Positions 7,280 through 16,644 of a DNA stretch of 64,000 nt are shown piece after piece; positions within the stretch are counted from its first letter, which is position 1, and each line of letters opens with the position of its first letter. Both the position numbers and the translations under genes were made by a program. The stretch is from Roseovarius aestuarii. Its GTDB lineage: Bacteria; Pseudomonadota; Alphaproteobacteria; Rhodobacterales; Rhodobacteraceae. The notes under the pieces were generated by a model, which saw nothing but the letters and a program-made list of their open reading frames with translations, searched no databases and was not told where the DNA came from. The DNA lies in the NCBI RefSeq assembly GCF_019966515.1, contig NZ_JAIMIB010000015.1:1-64000 (forward strand), given 5' to 3'.

Positions 7280-7915
7280 TTGGACGTTTTGAAGAATTGG
7301 CGGGATCGCCGCGAACACCCTTGGAAAGACGCCTATTATGACGCATTGCGTCTGTGGCGTGGCGAGCGTGGGCACACACTGCTCTATGACTACATGGATG
7401 TGCCCGAGGGTGGCACAGTATTCGATTTCGGCGGCGGCAAAGGCGAATGGGCCGATATCGTTCTGGACCAGCAACCCGATTGCACCATTCACCTGTTTGA
7501 GCCGCACCCGAGGAAAGCCGCCGATCTGCGCGACAAATATCGCGCGGATGACCGGGTGAAGGTCTATGATTACACGCTCGGATCGGCCGAGGGCAAACTG
7601 CCCCTGCCCGAAGCCTCGGTCAGCGGGGTCGAGGCAACGGTGGATGTAGTCGCGGTGAAACGTTATTTCGATACATTCGACATTCCGCAGATCGATCTGG
7701 TCAAATTCGATATCGGCGGGGCCGAATATGATCTTCTGCCCGCCCTGATGCGCGCCCGGATCATGCCGCGTATCCGGCGCATGCAGATCAAGTTCCACCT
7801 GAAAGGCGAAAGCCAGATCGGCGACCGTGAAGATATCCGCGCGACCCTGCAGCACAGCCATCACTGCGCCTGGTGCTATCCTTTCATCTGGGAGGAATGG
7901 CGGCTTCGCGATTGA
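7280..7915 (+). CDS. FkbM family SAM-dependent methyltransferase
   Basis: The 211-residue protein has a Rossmann-type methyltransferase core: the SAM loop VFDFGGGKGEWA at 47-58, the acidic strand end LFEPHP at 72-77, and the FkbM signature DLVKFDIGGAEYDLL at 139-153. Most FkbM proteins read D-x-E-G-A-E at the last motif. Here the first Glu is Gly, which may alter the active site. The start is TTG with AAGGA eight to nine bases upstream. FkbM enzymes usually O-methylate sugars or small molecules, and the glycosyltransferase about 0.6 kb downstream on the other strand could hint at surface polysaccharide work. The actual substrate is unknown. Confidence 0.8.
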   Translation: MDVLKNWRDRREHPWKDAYYDALRLWRGERGHTLLYDYMDVPEGGTVFDFGGGKGEWADIVLDQQPDCTIHLFEPHPRKAADLRDKYRADDRVKVYDYTLGSAEGKLPLPEASVSGVEATVDVVAVKRYFDTFDIPQIDLVKFDIGGAEYDLLPALMRARIMPRIRRMQIKFHLKGESQIGDREDIRATLQHSHHCAWCYPFIWEEWRLRD

Positions 7916-8082
7916 GGCAGAGGGATGACGACTTACTCGCGGGCGGGCAACGCCCTATCCGGTGCTATCGTCGAATTGGACATTCAACCGCAAAATGCCT
8001 TTCACTTCCAATCGCTTTCAACAACAGAATGCGATAAGCATGCCTCCAAACCTCAACTGTTAAAAGCTGTATTGGAGCAAAT

Positions 8083-8484
8083 GTGAGCGGCGAGACAAAT
8101 TTGAATAAGCTCATAGGATCGCTTTCGGCAGTTCTGGTCGACGGTCTTTATGTGTTTGCAACCGTTCGACGCGATCAGTTACCATCAGACCTGATCCCTC
8201 GCATGAGCTTTGAAGAAGCCGAGGGCACAACCCTTATCATATTGAAATCCGAAGCAGAAAAGCACGCCTTACCATACGAATTCCCTTGCCGGATGATCAC
8301 GCTGAACATTCATTCATCGCTGGAAGCGGTGGGATTCATGGCAACGATCGCTTCGGAGCTTGCCAAGTACGAAATGGGCGTAAATCCGGTTTCAGGGTTT
8401 TTCCACGATCATATCTTTGTACCTGATGGTCGTGAGGGTGATGCGATGAAAGCCTTGCAGCAATTGGCTATGGTGAACAATTAA
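8083..8484 (+). CDS. ACT domain-containing protein
   Basis: This 133-residue protein is a compact ACT-type protein of the DUF2241 group, with segments LSAVLVDGLYVFATV near the start and LNIHSSLEAVGFMATIASEL in the second half. Such stand-alone ACT proteins are presumed to bind small ligands such as amino acids; no catalytic domain is attached. The start is GTG with GGAG about six bases upstream. Codon use and base composition are more AT-rich than in neighbouring genes, as is the 167-bp gap before it, so it may have been acquired separately. It converges on the glycosyltransferase gene, with 12 bases between the stops. Confidence 0.75.
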   Translation: MSGETNLNKLIGSLSAVLVDGLYVFATVRRDQLPSDLIPRMSFEEAEGTTLIILKSEAEKHALPYEFPCRMITLNIHSSLEAVGFMATIASELAKYEMGVNPVSGFFHDHIFVPDGREGDAMKALQQLAMVNN

Positions 8485-8496
8485 GCCAGATGGCGG

Positions 8497-9249
8497 CTAA
8501 AGCGCCTTGAGAAACTGATAGCTGAAGGCACGGAAATCACGCCAGCCTGCCCTGTCGCTGGTCTTGCGCCAGACATGGCGCAGCTCGGCCCGGCGAAGTG
8601 ATTTGGTGACGACCGCGCTAACCTGCCCCTCGTGCAGGCGATTGGCCACAAGGGTTTCCGGCAGAATCACCGGCGCACCCAATTGTTGCGCGCAGCGGTC
8701 ATAGAATTCCACATCCATCAGCCAGATCAGGCTTTCATCGAAATGCAAGCCGACCTCCGCCCGGAGCGCCAGAACCGACGGGCTGGAAACGGTGTTGCGG
8801 CCGAACCGCAGGCGCGGATTAAGTTGCGGCACCATCGGCTTCTCCACGGTCTTGCCATCGCGGCAGACACCTGATCCGCAAAGCAGCCACTTTTGCGCCG
8901 GATCAGCGAACCCGGCCGCGATCTGCTCCAGCGCCGTGTCGCGGCACAGGAAATCATCCTGAAACAGGATTTTCAATATCCGCCCCGAGGCGTGGCGCAT
9001 GGCGTTATTGGCATTGGCCGACGACTGGCGCGGCCCGTCGCGGAAATCGACCCGGCGGATGGTGAGGCCCTCGCCATACCGCGCACAGACCTGAGCAACC
9101 CCATCGCTGTCGGATTGGTCCGAAACGACCACCTCGAAATCCGCAAAGCTTTGATTTTTCAAATGATCGAACGACTCCGCAAGGTATTCTGCGCCCTTAC
9201 CGCCCATATCATAGGCGGGAATACAGATACTGAGACGTGGCCGTGACAT
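8497..9249 (-). CDS. Glycosyltransferase family 2 protein
   Basis: This 250-residue protein starts with the GT-A nucleotide-binding strand RLSICIPAYD (residues 5-14). It then has VVSDQSDSDG at 41-50 and a DxD-type metal site in ILFQDDFLCRD at about 95-104. It lacks membrane segments, so it is a cytoplasmic or peripheral sugar transferase, probably for cell-surface glycans. The acceptor is unknown. The ATG at 9249 is preferred because the core fold begins five residues later; the reading frame stays open further upstream only through the non-coding hairpin region behind nrdJ. Confidence 0.82.
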   Translation of the reverse strand: MSRPRLSICIPAYDMGGKGAEYLAESFDHLKNQSFADFEVVVSDQSDSDGVAQVCARYGEGLTIRRVDFRDGPRQSSANANNAMRHASGRILKILFQDDFLCRDTALEQIAAGFADPAQKWLLCGSGVCRDGKTVEKPMVPQLNPRLRFGRNTVSSPSVLALRAEVGLHFDESLIWLMDVEFYDRCAQQLGAPVILPETLVANRLHEGQVSAVVTKSLRRAELRHVWRKTSDRAGWRDFRAFSYQFLKAL

Positions 9250-9287
9250 GAGTTGGTTCTCTACCACTCTAACGTGCGCTGCAACAG

Positions 9288-9312
9288 AAAAACGGGGGGC
9301 CGAAGCCCCCCG
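9288..9312 (-). terminator. Rho-independent terminator of the nrdJ transcript
   Basis: On the minus strand CGGGGGGC and GCCCCCCG (9293-9300 and 9305-9312) form a perfect eight-pair stem capped by a UUCG tetraloop and followed by five U residues. It lies about 190 bases behind the nrdJ stop and just ahead of the glycosyltransferase start. Confidence 0.92.
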
Positions 9313-9490
9313 GTAGTTTCGCCACTCAAGCTCACTATTTATACCGCCCGGTTTCTGCCTGCGGCCTGAGTGTCGTCGGAGCGAGCGCACCCGCTCCGGG
9401 TAAGGTGGGTCGGGGCCTGTAAACCCTTCCACCCTGTTCGTCGGGGTGCGGCCCTGGGAGGAACCGCGACCCCTACGCGCCCCGTGAGGG
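9313..9490 (-). ncRNA. Candidate structured RNA (long 3' UTR or small RNA) behind nrdJ
   Basis: This 180-base stretch between the nrdJ stop and its terminator contains four further stem-loops before the UUCG terminator: 9443-9473 (GGGGTGCGG with CCGC and ACCCC, one bulge), 9404-9433 (GGTGG with CCACC and an inner G/C helix), 9379-9397 (GGAGCG with CGCTCC) and 9323-9372 (CACTCA with TGAGTG, enclosing CCGC/GCGG). The orientation is fixed by the terminator on the minus strand. It does not match the core sequences of tmRNA, SRP RNA, RNase P RNA or a cobalamin riboswitch as I remember them. It could be a processed 3' UTR-derived sRNA or an independent one. A protein reading across it is unlikely. 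Confidence 0.5.
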
Positions 9491-9501
9491 ACACGAGTCT
9501 C

Positions 9502-12500
9502 TTAGCTACACCCGCTGGTCGCACCGCAGGTGTTGCATTTCATGCAGGTGCCGTTGCGCACCAGCGTGTAGTTGCCGCAATCGCCGCAGGGGTCGCCCTC
9601 GTAGCCTTGCATCTTAGCCTTGGTGCGGGCGTCCATCGTGGTGGCACCGGCCGCCACGGCGGTGGTCGAGGTTGTTGTCTTGACTGCCATCGCCGCGGTT
9701 TCGGGGATGAGCGTTTCCAGCGCGGCCATCGCATCCACCGTGCCGCTCAACGCCGTGGCGCCAACGGTCTGACCGCCCTGCAGCACCACCAGTTCCTGTG
9801 GCAGACGTTTGCGTAGATAGCCGGTGGAGCTGATCTGTTTCAGCACCTCAAGCGACTTGTTCGCGCCCGCCTCGGACATCTCGGTGATGTTCGAAACACC
9901 TTCTTCTTCACCCCGGCCCAGACTGTCAAAGCTGGCCCCTTCGGGTTTCACATGCGCAAGATCTGTGCGGTCCAGATAGGAAACCGCCAGTTCACGGAAG
10001 ATATAGTCGAGGATCGAGGTCGCGTTCTTGATGCTGTCATTGCCCTGCACCATGCCCGCCGGTTCGAACTTGGTGAAGGTAAAGGCATCCACGAACTCTT
10101 CCAGCGGCACACCGTATTGCAGGCCCACCGACACAGCGATGGCAAAGTTGTTCATCATCGCCCGAAAACCGGCGCCTTCCTTGTGCATGTCGATGAAGAT
10201 CTCGCCCAGGGCACCATCTTCGTACTCGCCTGTGCGCAAATAAACCTTGTGGCCACCGACAACTGCCTTCTGGGTATAGCCTTTGCGGCGTTCCGGCATC
10301 TTCTCGCGGTGCGATTTGACGATTTCCTTGACGATCACCTTTTCGATGATCTTTTCGGCCAGCACAGCGGCCTTTTCCTGCGGATTGCCGCTTTCAAGGA
10401 TTTCAGCCGCGTCATCGTCATCCTCAACCAGAGCCGCCGCCAACGGCTGGCTGAGTTTCGAGCCATCACGGTAGATCGCGTTGGCCTTGACCCCCAGCGA
10501 CCAGCTGAGCTCATACGCCTTCTGACAATCCTCGATCGTGGCATCGTTGGGCATGTTGATCGTTTTCGAGATCGCACCCGAGATGAAGCTTTGCGCCGCC
10601 GCCATCATGGTGATGTGGCTGTTCACATCGAGATAGCGCTTGCCCTTCTTGCCGCAGGGGTTGGCGCAATCGAAGATGCTGTAATGCTCTTCTTTCAGAT
10701 GCGGCGCACCTTCCAGCGTCATCGTCCCGCAAACATGGTCATTCGCGGCGTCGATATCGGCCTTGGAATATCCGAAGCTCGCCAGCAGATCGAAGGTCGG
10801 GTCGTTCAGCTTTGCCGCCGGGATGCCCAGTACGTTGGTGCAGAATTCTTCGCCCAGCGTCCACTGGTTGAAGACAAAGCGGATATCGAAGGCCGATCCA
10901 AGTGCCGCATCAACCTTGGCCAGTTCATTCGAGCCAAAGCCGTGCCCAATGAGCGAGGTGTGGTTGACCCCCGGCGCGTTGCCGATGGTGCCGTGACCAA
11001 CCGCGTAGCTGACGATCTCTTCGATCTGTGCGGGGCCGTAACCCAGTTTTTCAAGGGCGGCGGGCACCGATTGGTTGATGATCTTGAAGTATCCGCCCCC
11101 GGCAAGCTTCTTGAATTTGACCAACGCAAAGTCAGGCTCGATCCCGGTGGTGTCGCAATCCATCACCAGACCGATCGTGCCGGTAGGCGCGATCACCGTG
11201 GCCTGTGCGTTGCGGTAGCCGTGTTTTTCGCCCAGCTTCAACGCCTCGTCCCAGCTTGCCATCGCCAGTTCGGCCAGACGACCATCCGGGCAGTTTGCCA
11301 GATCCAGCGGGACAGGCCTGACCGCAAGGTTATCATACCCCTCGGTCGCGCCATAGGCGGCATTGCGGTGGTTGCGGATCACCCGCAGCATGTGATCGGC
11401 GTTGCGCTTGTAGCCTGCGAACGGCCCCAACTCTCCGGCCATCTCGGCGGAGGTGGCGTAGGACACACCAGTCATCACAGCGGTCAGGGCACCGCAAAGT
11501 GCGCGGCCCTCATCGCTGTCATAGCCAAGGCCCATATTCATCAGGAGGCCACCGATATTGGCATAGCCCAGACCTAATGTACGGAACTCATAGCTAAGCT
11601 GCGCGATTTCCTGAGATGGGAACTGCGCCATCATCACGCTGATTTCCAGCGTCACGGTCCAGAGGCGCGTGGCATGGACATAGCTTTCCGCGTCGAACTC
11701 GCCATCCTTGTAGAAGGTCAGCAGGTTCATCGAGGCCAGGTTACAAGCCGTATCATCGAGGAACATGTATTCGGAACAAGGGTTTGAGCCGCGAATCTCA
11801 CCGTCTTCCGGGCAGGTGTGCCAGGCATTCACGGTGTCATGGTACTGGATGCCCGGATCGGCGCAGGCCCAAGCGGCGTGGCCCACATCTTCCCACAGAT
11901 CGCGCGCCTTGATGGTCTTGGCAACGCTGCCATCGGTGCGGTTCAGAAGCGCCCAGTCGGCATCGTCTTCGACCGCTTTCAGAAAGGCATCGGTGACGCG
12001 GATCGAGTTGTTGGAGTTTTGCCCCGAGACCGATGCATAGGCTTCACTGTCCCAGTCGGTGTCATAGGTCGGAAACTCGATGCTGTCATAGCCCTGCTTG
12101 GCATAGTCCAGCACGCGTTTTACATAGGTCTCGGGGATCGCTGATTTCTTCGCCCCGCGAATGGCGTCCTTCAGCTGCTCGTTTTTCTTCGGGTCAACCG
12201 CATCCTCGCTGCTGCCATCCCAGGCGCGAATGGCACCGAAGATGTCATTCAGCTTGGCTTCGTGCATCTTGGATCCGGCAACGATGCTGGCAACCTTCTG
12301 CTCTTCGCGGACTTTCCAGTTGATGAATTCCTGGATGTCCGGGTGATCGGCATCGCAGATCACCATCTTGGCGGCGCGGCGCGTGGTGCCGCCCGACTTG
12401 ATTGCGCCCGCCGCACGGTCACCGATCTTGAGGAAGCCCATCAGGCCGGAGGACTTGCCTCCGCCTGACAGCGGCTCGTTCGCGGCACGCAGGGAGGAAA

Positions 12501-13182
12501 AATTCGTGCCTGTGCCCGAACCGTACTTGAATAGACGTGCTTCGCGCACCCACAGATCCATGATGCCGCCGTCACCCACCAGATCGTCGGCGACCGACTG
12601 GATGAAACAGGCATGGGGCTGCGGGTGCTCGTAAGCACTGCTCGACTTGGTCAGTTTCTTGGTCTTGTGGTCGACATAATAGTGACCCTGGCTGGGGCCA
12701 TCTATGCCATAGGCCCAATGCAGGCCGGTGTTGAACCATTGCGGGCTGTTGGGCGCCGCCATCTGCTTGGCCAGCATCACACGCATTTCGTCAAAATAGG
12801 CGCTGGCATCCTCTTCGGTGCTGAAATAGCCACCTTTCCAGCCCCAGTAGGCCCAGGCGCCGGCGAGACGATCAAACACCTGCCTGGCGCTGGTCTCACC
12901 GCCTTTTTCAACGTCATCGCCATCTGGCACCGAGCGCCAGAGAAACTCGGGAACGTCTTTTTCTTTGACCTTTTTCAAGCGCGCGGGCACGCCGGCCTTG
13001 CGGAAATATTTCTGTGCGATGACATCGCTGGCAACCTGACTCCATCCGGTCGGCACTTCGACCTCATCCAGACGGAAAACGATCTTGCCATCCGGATTGC
13101 GAATCTCGGAGCTGGTGGTTTTGAAGTCCAGCGCAGCGTAGGCGTCCTGACCGGCGGTGGTGAATTTACGTTCGATTTTCAT
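9502..13182 (-). CDS. nrdJ: Adenosylcobalamin-dependent (class II) ribonucleotide reductase
   Basis: NrdJ reduces ribonucleotides to deoxyribonucleotides using coenzyme B12 to make the thiyl radical, and so works with or without oxygen. The 1226-residue length is that of the large NrdJ type. Visible landmarks are the N-terminal redox cysteine region HACFIQSV (Cys192), the active-site loop [19 protein letters not shown], with Asn467, Cys469 and Glu471, and a C-terminal cysteine-rich tail (about 1198-1226, [13 protein letters not shown]) that regenerates the active site. Two NrdR boxes lie about 190-230 bp upstream. The gene is monocistronic, with a structured 3' region and a strong terminator. 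It implies that the cell makes or imports B12. Confidence 0.97.
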   Translation of the reverse strand: MKIERKFTTAGQDAYAALDFKTTSSEIRNPDGKIVFRLDEVEVPTGWSQVASDVIAQKYFRKAGVPARLKKVKEKDVPEFLWRSVPDGDDVEKGGETSARQVFDRLAGAWAYWGWKGGYFSTEEDASAYFDEMRVMLAKQMAAPNSPQWFNTGLHWAYGIDGPSQGHYYVDHKTKKLTKSSSAYEHPQPHACFIQSVADDLVGDGGIMDLWVREARLFKYGSGTGTNFSSLRAANEPLSGGGKSSGLMGFLKIGDRAAGAIKSGGTTRRAAKMVICDADHPDIQEFINWKVREEQKVASIVAGSKMHEAKLNDIFGAIRAWDGSSEDAVDPKKNEQLKDAIRGAKKSAIPETYVKRVLDYAKQGYDSIEFPTYDTDWDSEAYASVSGQNSNNSIRVTDAFLKAVEDDADWALLNRTDGSVAKTIKARDLWEDVGHAAWACADPGIQYHDTVNAWHTCPEDGEIRGSNPCSEYMFLDDTACNLASMNLLTFYKDGEFDAESYVHATRLWTVTLEISVMMAQFPSQEIAQLSYEFRTLGLGYANIGGLLMNMGLGYDSDEGRALCGALTAVMTGVSYATSAEMAGELGPFAGYKRNADHMLRVIRNHRNAAYGATEGYDNLAVRPVPLDLANCPDGRLAELAMASWDEALKLGEKHGYRNAQATVIAPTGTIGLVMDCDTTGIEPDFALVKFKKLAGGGYFKIINQSVPAALEKLGYGPAQIEEIVSYAVGHGTIGNAPGVNHTSLIGHGFGSNELAKVDAALGSAFDIRFVFNQWTLGEEFCTNVLGIPAAKLNDPTFDLLASFGYSKADIDAANDHVCGTMTLEGAPHLKEEHYSIFDCANPCGKKGKRYLDVNSHITMMAAAQSFISGAISKTINMPNDATIEDCQKAYELSWSLGVKANAIYRDGSKLSQPLAAALVEDDDDAAEILESGNPQEKAAVLAEKIIEKVIVKEIVKSHREKMPERRKGYTQKAVVGGHKVYLRTGEYEDGALGEIFIDMHKEGAGFRAMMNNFAIAVSVGLQYGVPLEEFVDAFTFTKFEPAGMVQGNDSIKNATSILDYIFRELAVSYLDRTDLAHVKPEGASFDSLGRGEEEGVSNITEMSEAGANKSLEVLKQISSTGYLRKRLPQELVVLQGGQTVGATALSGTVDAMAALETLIPETAAMAVKTTTSTTAVAAGATTMDARTKAKMQGYEGDPCGDCGNYTLVRNGTCMKCNTCGATSGCS

Positions 13183-13365
13183 TTTTTGCGCTGCCCCATA
13201 ATCCAGCTATTTCGTGTCATGTATCGGCCAGACATCGCGGGCCGACTGCCCTTCTCCTCGTGGCAGAAACCTTCCGTCCCGCGACAGCTACAAGATGCTG
13301 CGGGTCAAACGCGCCCCGATCGGAAATTCGGGTATGTTGGGTTTGTGGTCCCTGCCTGGCCGTCG

Positions 13366-13412
13366 CCACTATATGTTGTGGCTTGATGGCCGGTTCACAC
13401 AACCTGACGTAT
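13366..13412 (-). promoter_or_regulatory. NrdR box pair upstream of nrdJ
   Basis: CCACTATATGTTGTGG (13366-13381) matches 14 of 16 positions of the NrdR consensus ACACWATATVTWGTGT. A weaker copy, ACACAACCTGACGTAT (13397-13412, 11 of 16), starts exactly 31 bp away, the three-helical-turn spacing typical of paired NrdR sites. The first box contains TATAGT on the minus strand, a possible -10 element, so binding would block nrdJ transcription. Confidence 0.8.
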
Positions 13413-13780
13413 TGACCCCTATCTGGTCAACGAAAATTTTTAAAAAAATCGCGGAAAAAATCGTTGACGAGCCGAGCCGGAAATGCCCGCTCACATCTAC
13501 GTGATTCATTCGGACAAATCTTCATAAAGATTAATCGGCCCGCCTCTCAATCGTCGAAACGGGAAACCCTTTTTATTCGGCTGGGTTAGGGCAAGTTTCT
13601 CATGGCTTTGCCGGGTGGGGTTCCGCTGATTTGAACGCTAATGCCCAATAAATTAACACTCATTAAGGGATTATTAATTCCCCGAGCTTCAGAGATGAAG
13701 CTTTGCACGAATGTTACAATTATGTGCCGAGCAACCGCCGGGCGGCCAGAATCATCATGCAGATTTCAGCAGAGACAAGA
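13413..13780. other. Intergenic region between nrdJ control sites and tRNA-Pro
   Basis: No gene is apparent in this AT-richer stretch. It holds a perfect stem-loop AGCTTCA-GAGA-TGAAGCT (13685-13702), about 80 bases behind the tRNA on the minus strand but without a T tract. It also has a run of A/T tracts near 13434-13460 that could support the nrdJ promoter, and two TTAA words at 13653 and 13663. Confidence 0.5.
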
Positions 13781-13857
13781 TGGTCGGGACGGCAAGATTC
13801 GAACTTGCGACCCCCTGTACCCAAAACAGGTGCGCTACCAGACTGCGCTACGCCCCG
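13781..13857 (-). tRNA. tRNA-Pro (anticodon UGG)
   Basis: The minus strand folds into a 77-base tRNA including an encoded CCA. The acceptor arms CGGGGCG and CGTCCCG pair, with discriminator A. The anticodon stem CCTGT/ACAGG encloses the loop TTTGGGT with anticodon TGG. The T arm reads GCAAGTTCGAATCTTGC. UGG decodes proline CCN codons. Confidence 0.96.
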
Positions 13858-13929
13858 GACCGGTGGCCTGTCTAATTCCGATTAGCGGGATTGAAAAGCC
13901 CTAAATCCGGGCTTCCTAGATACAATCGA

Positions 13930-14421
13930 TCAGCAGGGCCAAGCGGCGGTTTCAGCTGCGAATGCCGGATGCCGTAACTCGCTGCCTTCCGAAATTCCTA
14001 GAGACTGTGCCATGCCACCGTTGATTTCGAGCACCGCCAGTATGCCGTCACCTCCCATGATCGGAGTTTCGTCATGCGGCACAGCATTGGAATGGACGCG
14101 GCGCACCGTCCCGGTTTCATCCAGAAAGATCATATCAAGCGGGATCAGCGTGTTTTTCATCCAAAATCCGATCCGGTCGCTGACATCCGGATAGACGAAC
14201 AACATCCCGGCACTTTTCGGCAGCTCGTCGCGAAACATCAGTCCGTGGTTACGCTCGGCATCATCGTCGGCCAGCTCGATCGTGAACCGCGCCTGCCCCC
14301 AATCGCCCCGCAACAACACCTGATCGTCACGGCATTCGCCGGCGACTGCGATCGATGCGGAAAGAAAGAACCAAAGCGCGGCGCCAAATCCTAGCTTTTT
14401 ACCGCCGTTTCCCATCCACAT
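13930..14421 (-). CDS. DUF192 domain-containing exported protein
   Basis: The 163-residue protein has an N-terminal hydrophobic signal segment (about residues 11-27, ending ASIAVAG). It then has the DUF192 core, with GLMFRDELPKSAGMLFVY, FWMKNTLIPLDMIFLDE and the ending AVLEINGGMAQSLGI. DUF192 proteins are small exported beta-rich proteins of unknown biochemical role. The first ATG lies 31 bases inside the upstream cold-shock gene, so the two are probably co-transcribed and may be translationally coupled; an ATG two codons later is also possible. Confidence 0.85.
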   Translation of the reverse strand: MWMGNGGKKLGFGAALWFFLSASIAVAGECRDDQVLLRGDWGQARFTIELADDDAERNHGLMFRDELPKSAGMLFVYPDVSDRIGFWMKNTLIPLDMIFLDETGTVRRVHSNAVPHDETPIMGGDGILAVLEINGGMAQSLGISEGSELRHPAFAAETAAWPC

Positions 14422-14918
14422 ACCTCAGTTGCCATCCGGCCGCGTTTGCCTTCGATGACACGGATTGCCACAGCCTCGCCTGGTTGTAAATCGGCCAGGC
14501 CCGACCGACGCAACACTTCAATGTGAACAAACACATCTTCTTCGCGCCCGAACGTATTGGCGAACCCGAACCCTTTGCCCTTGTCGAACCATTTGACGCG
14601 CGCCGCCTCCAGCGGCGCCGAACTGATGACCTCGGGGTCGATATCATCCAGATCGAGCAAACCCGATGCAATTGCATCCTGTGGGGGCTCGATCGAATGC
14701 ACTTCGACAGCCTGGACACCGCGATCGGTGTCCTGCACGTCTATTTCAATGCCCGCGCGATCCGCGACAGAGCTCTGTCCGAAGTTACGCAATACATTCG
14801 CATGCAACAGAATATCCGGCCCGCCTTCATCGGCGACTACAAACCCGAACCCTTTTACGGGGTCGAACCACTTAACTAGTCCTTTTACTCTGCGGGTACC
14901 TTCATTGTCTTTCGTCAC
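14391..14918 (-). CDS. Tandem cold-shock domain protein
   Basis: The 175-residue protein contains two cold-shock domains instead of the usual one. Domain 1 (about 11-77) has RNP1-like KGFGFV at 22-27 and RNP2-like DILLH at 35-39. Domain 2 (about 105-170) has KGFGFA at 115-120 and DVFVH at 128-132. They are joined by an acidic linker (about 78-104). It should bind single-stranded RNA or DNA and act as an RNA chaperone or translation regulator. The start is GTG with AGGA four to five bases upstream. The double-domain form is common in Rhodobacterales. It is followed by an overlapping DUF192 gene. Confidence 0.9.
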   Translation of the reverse strand: MTKDNEGTRRVKGLVKWFDPVKGFGFVVADEGGPDILLHANVLRNFGQSSVADRAGIEIDVQDTDRGVQAVEVHSIEPPQDAIASGLLDLDDIDPEVISSAPLEAARVKWFDKGKGFGFANTFGREEDVFVHIEVLRRSGLADLQPGEAVAIRVIEGKRGRMATEVCGWETAVKS

Positions 14919-15041
14919 TTTGTCCTACCCAACAGTCTTCAGTCCCCAAGACCTTAATAACTTTTGCGCTACTCGATCCCTTCATGCAAGTCATAAAACC
15001 CCGTGCGTGTTCAACCTCTTGCACTTTACGTGACGTGAATG

Positions 15042-15647
15042 TCACGGATTCAGTCTTACTATTTGCCACGATTTTTCCTCTGCATCCCGACGCCAGACAA
15101 ACCTGTCATGCAATCTGAAGGCCCCGTCGGCCCAGAACTCGATCTCGAGCGGGCGTATTCTGAAACCGCCCCAGAAGGGCGGACGTGAAGGATTTACGCC
15201 TTTTTGCGCGGTGATTTTCGTGACCTTGGCCATCAGCGCAGCACGCGAGGATAACTCCTGCGACTGGCTTGATGCCCATGCGCCAAGGCGGCTCTGCAAC
15301 GAACGCGAAGCGTAGTATTCGTCTGCTTGCGGACCATCCTCGCGCTCAACCAGCCCCCTCACCCGTATCTGGCGGCGCAACGTCTTCCAGTGCATCACCA
15401 ACGCAGCCTTGCCGGTTGCGTCAAGCTCCTGGCCCTTGGCACTGCCGTAGTTGGTGTAAAAAACGAAACCGCCATCTTCGATTTCCTTGAGAAGCACCAT
15501 GCGCACATTGGGCATGCCATCGGTATCGACAGTGGCGAGGGCAATCGCATTTGGATCATTGATCTCGGTCGCTTCAGCCTCGGACAGCCAGCGCCGCGCG
15601 ATGTCTAAAGGGTTTTCACCTTTGAATATCCCGTCGCGTTCCGCCAT
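15042..15647 (-). CDS. pdxH: Pyridoxamine/pyridoxine 5'-phosphate oxidase
   Basis: PdxH oxidises pyridoxamine or pyridoxine 5'-phosphate to pyridoxal 5'-phosphate with FMN, the last step of vitamin B6 cofactor supply and salvage. The 201-residue protein has the FMN-binding [19 protein letters not shown] region (49-67), the Q-x-R-V-R-G strand at about 93-98, and the C-terminal signature [12 protein letters not shown] (155-166) followed by IEFW and RLHDR. The length is typical. It is divergent from fabI. A short inverted repeat CGTGAC/GTCACG (15029-15046) overlaps its stop codon and may be a weak terminator. Confidence 0.95.
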   Translation of the reverse strand: MAERDGIFKGENPLDIARRWLSEAEATEINDPNAIALATVDTDGMPNVRMVLLKEIEDGGFVFYTNYGSAKGQELDATGKAALVMHWKTLRRQIRVRGLVEREDGPQADEYYASRSLQSRLGAWASSQSQELSSRAALMAKVTKITAQKGVNPSRPPFWGGFRIRPLEIEFWADGAFRLHDRFVWRRDAEEKSWQIVRLNP

Positions 15648-15831
15648 TTCCCAAACTCGCCACTACATCCGCCAGAAGTAGTATACGCGCGTAGACTGTG
15701 AGCGCCAACATGGCAAGGTTACAATTGTATCAATCCCTGTCGGTCGGCGGACTAACGCCATGCCCTTGATGCCCCAAGGCCAATCGCCTAAAGAAATCAT
15801 ATAACAAAAGAGAAAAGGCCGAGGGCACGAT

Positions 15832-16638
15832 ATGTCGAATAATCTGATGGCGGGCAAACGCGGTGTGATCATGGGCCTCGCCAATGACAAATCCATCGCT
15901 TGGGGCATTGCCAAGGCCTGTGCAGATGCCGGGGCAGAACTCGCCTTCACCTATATGGGAGACGCCTTCAAGAAACGGGTCGAGCCGCTGGCCGAACAGC
16001 TTGGAGTAACGCAGCTCTTTGATTGCGACGTGTCTGACCCGGCCTCGATCGACGCGGCCTTTGCGGCGATCGAGAAAGCCTGGGGCAAGATAGATTTTCT
16101 GGTCCACGCCATCGGCTTTTCCGACAAGAACGAATTGCGCGGGCGCTATGTGGATACCAGCCGCGACAACTTCCTGATGACGATGGACGTTTCGGTCTAT
16201 TCCTTCACCGCCGTCGCCCAGCGGGCCGAGAAGATCATGCCCGATGGGGGCGCGATGCTGACGCTCACCTATTACGGCGCCGAACAGGTGATGCCGCATT
16301 ACAATGTCATGGGGGTGGCCAAGGCGGCGCTGGAAGCATCGGTCAAATACCTGGCCGAGGATCTGGGCAAGGACGGCATTCGCGTCAACGCGATCTCTGC
16401 CGGACCGATCAAGACGCTGGCCGCGAGCGGTATCGGGGACTTCCGCTATATCCTGAAATGGAACGAGCTGAACTCGCCCCTGCGCCGCAACGTGACCATC
16501 GACGACGTGGGCAATTCGGCGCTCTATCTGCTGAGTGATCTGGGCAGCGGCGTGACCGGTGAAAACCTGCATGTCGACGCAGGCTACCACGTTGTTGGCA
16601 TGAAAGCGGTCGACGCCCCCGACATCGACAAGACCTAG
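15832..16638 (+). CDS. fabI: Enoyl-[acyl-carrier-protein] reductase (NADH)
   Basis: FabI reduces trans-2-enoyl-ACP in the last step of each fatty acid elongation cycle. The 268-residue SDR-fold protein shows the FabI-type nucleotide motif GLANDKSIAWGIA (15-27), Tyr147, and the catalytic Tyr157 and Lys164 in HYNVMGVAKAALE with the Y-x6-K spacing. It ends with LHVDAGYHVVGM, as FabI proteins do. GAGGGC lies just before the ATG. It is divergent from pdxH, and six bases separate its stop from the LysE-type exporter gene, so these may share a transcript. Confidence 0.95.
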   Translation: MSNNLMAGKRGVIMGLANDKSIAWGIAKACADAGAELAFTYMGDAFKKRVEPLAEQLGVTQLFDCDVSDPASIDAAFAAIEKAWGKIDFLVHAIGFSDKNELRGRYVDTSRDNFLMTMDVSVYSFTAVAQRAEKIMPDGGAMLTLTYYGAEQVMPHYNVMGVAKAALEASVKYLAEDLGKDGIRVNAISAGPIKTLAASGIGDFRYILKWNELNSPLRRNVTIDDVGNSALYLLSDLGSGVTGENLHVDAGYHVVGMKAVDAPDIDKT

Positions 16639-16644
16639 GCCATC

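Noticed and set aside
9250..9432. N-terminal extension of the glycosyltransferase through the hairpin region
   Set aside because: The extra 61 residues would cross a strong terminator and structured RNA and show no domain; the family core begins at the ATG at 9249.
9313..9490. 6S RNA, SRP RNA, tmRNA or cobalamin riboswitch behind nrdJ
   Set aside because: The fold is a row of separate hairpins, not the 6S rod. The GGUCAGG-type SRP core, the tmRNA tag and T-arm, and the B12 box are absent, and a riboswitch would be expected upstream of nrdJ.
13653..13666. CtrA full site TTAA-N-TTAA near tRNA-Pro
   Set aside because: The spacing is six bases, not seven, no target gene starts nearby, and the region is AT-rich, so two TTAA words are expected by chance.
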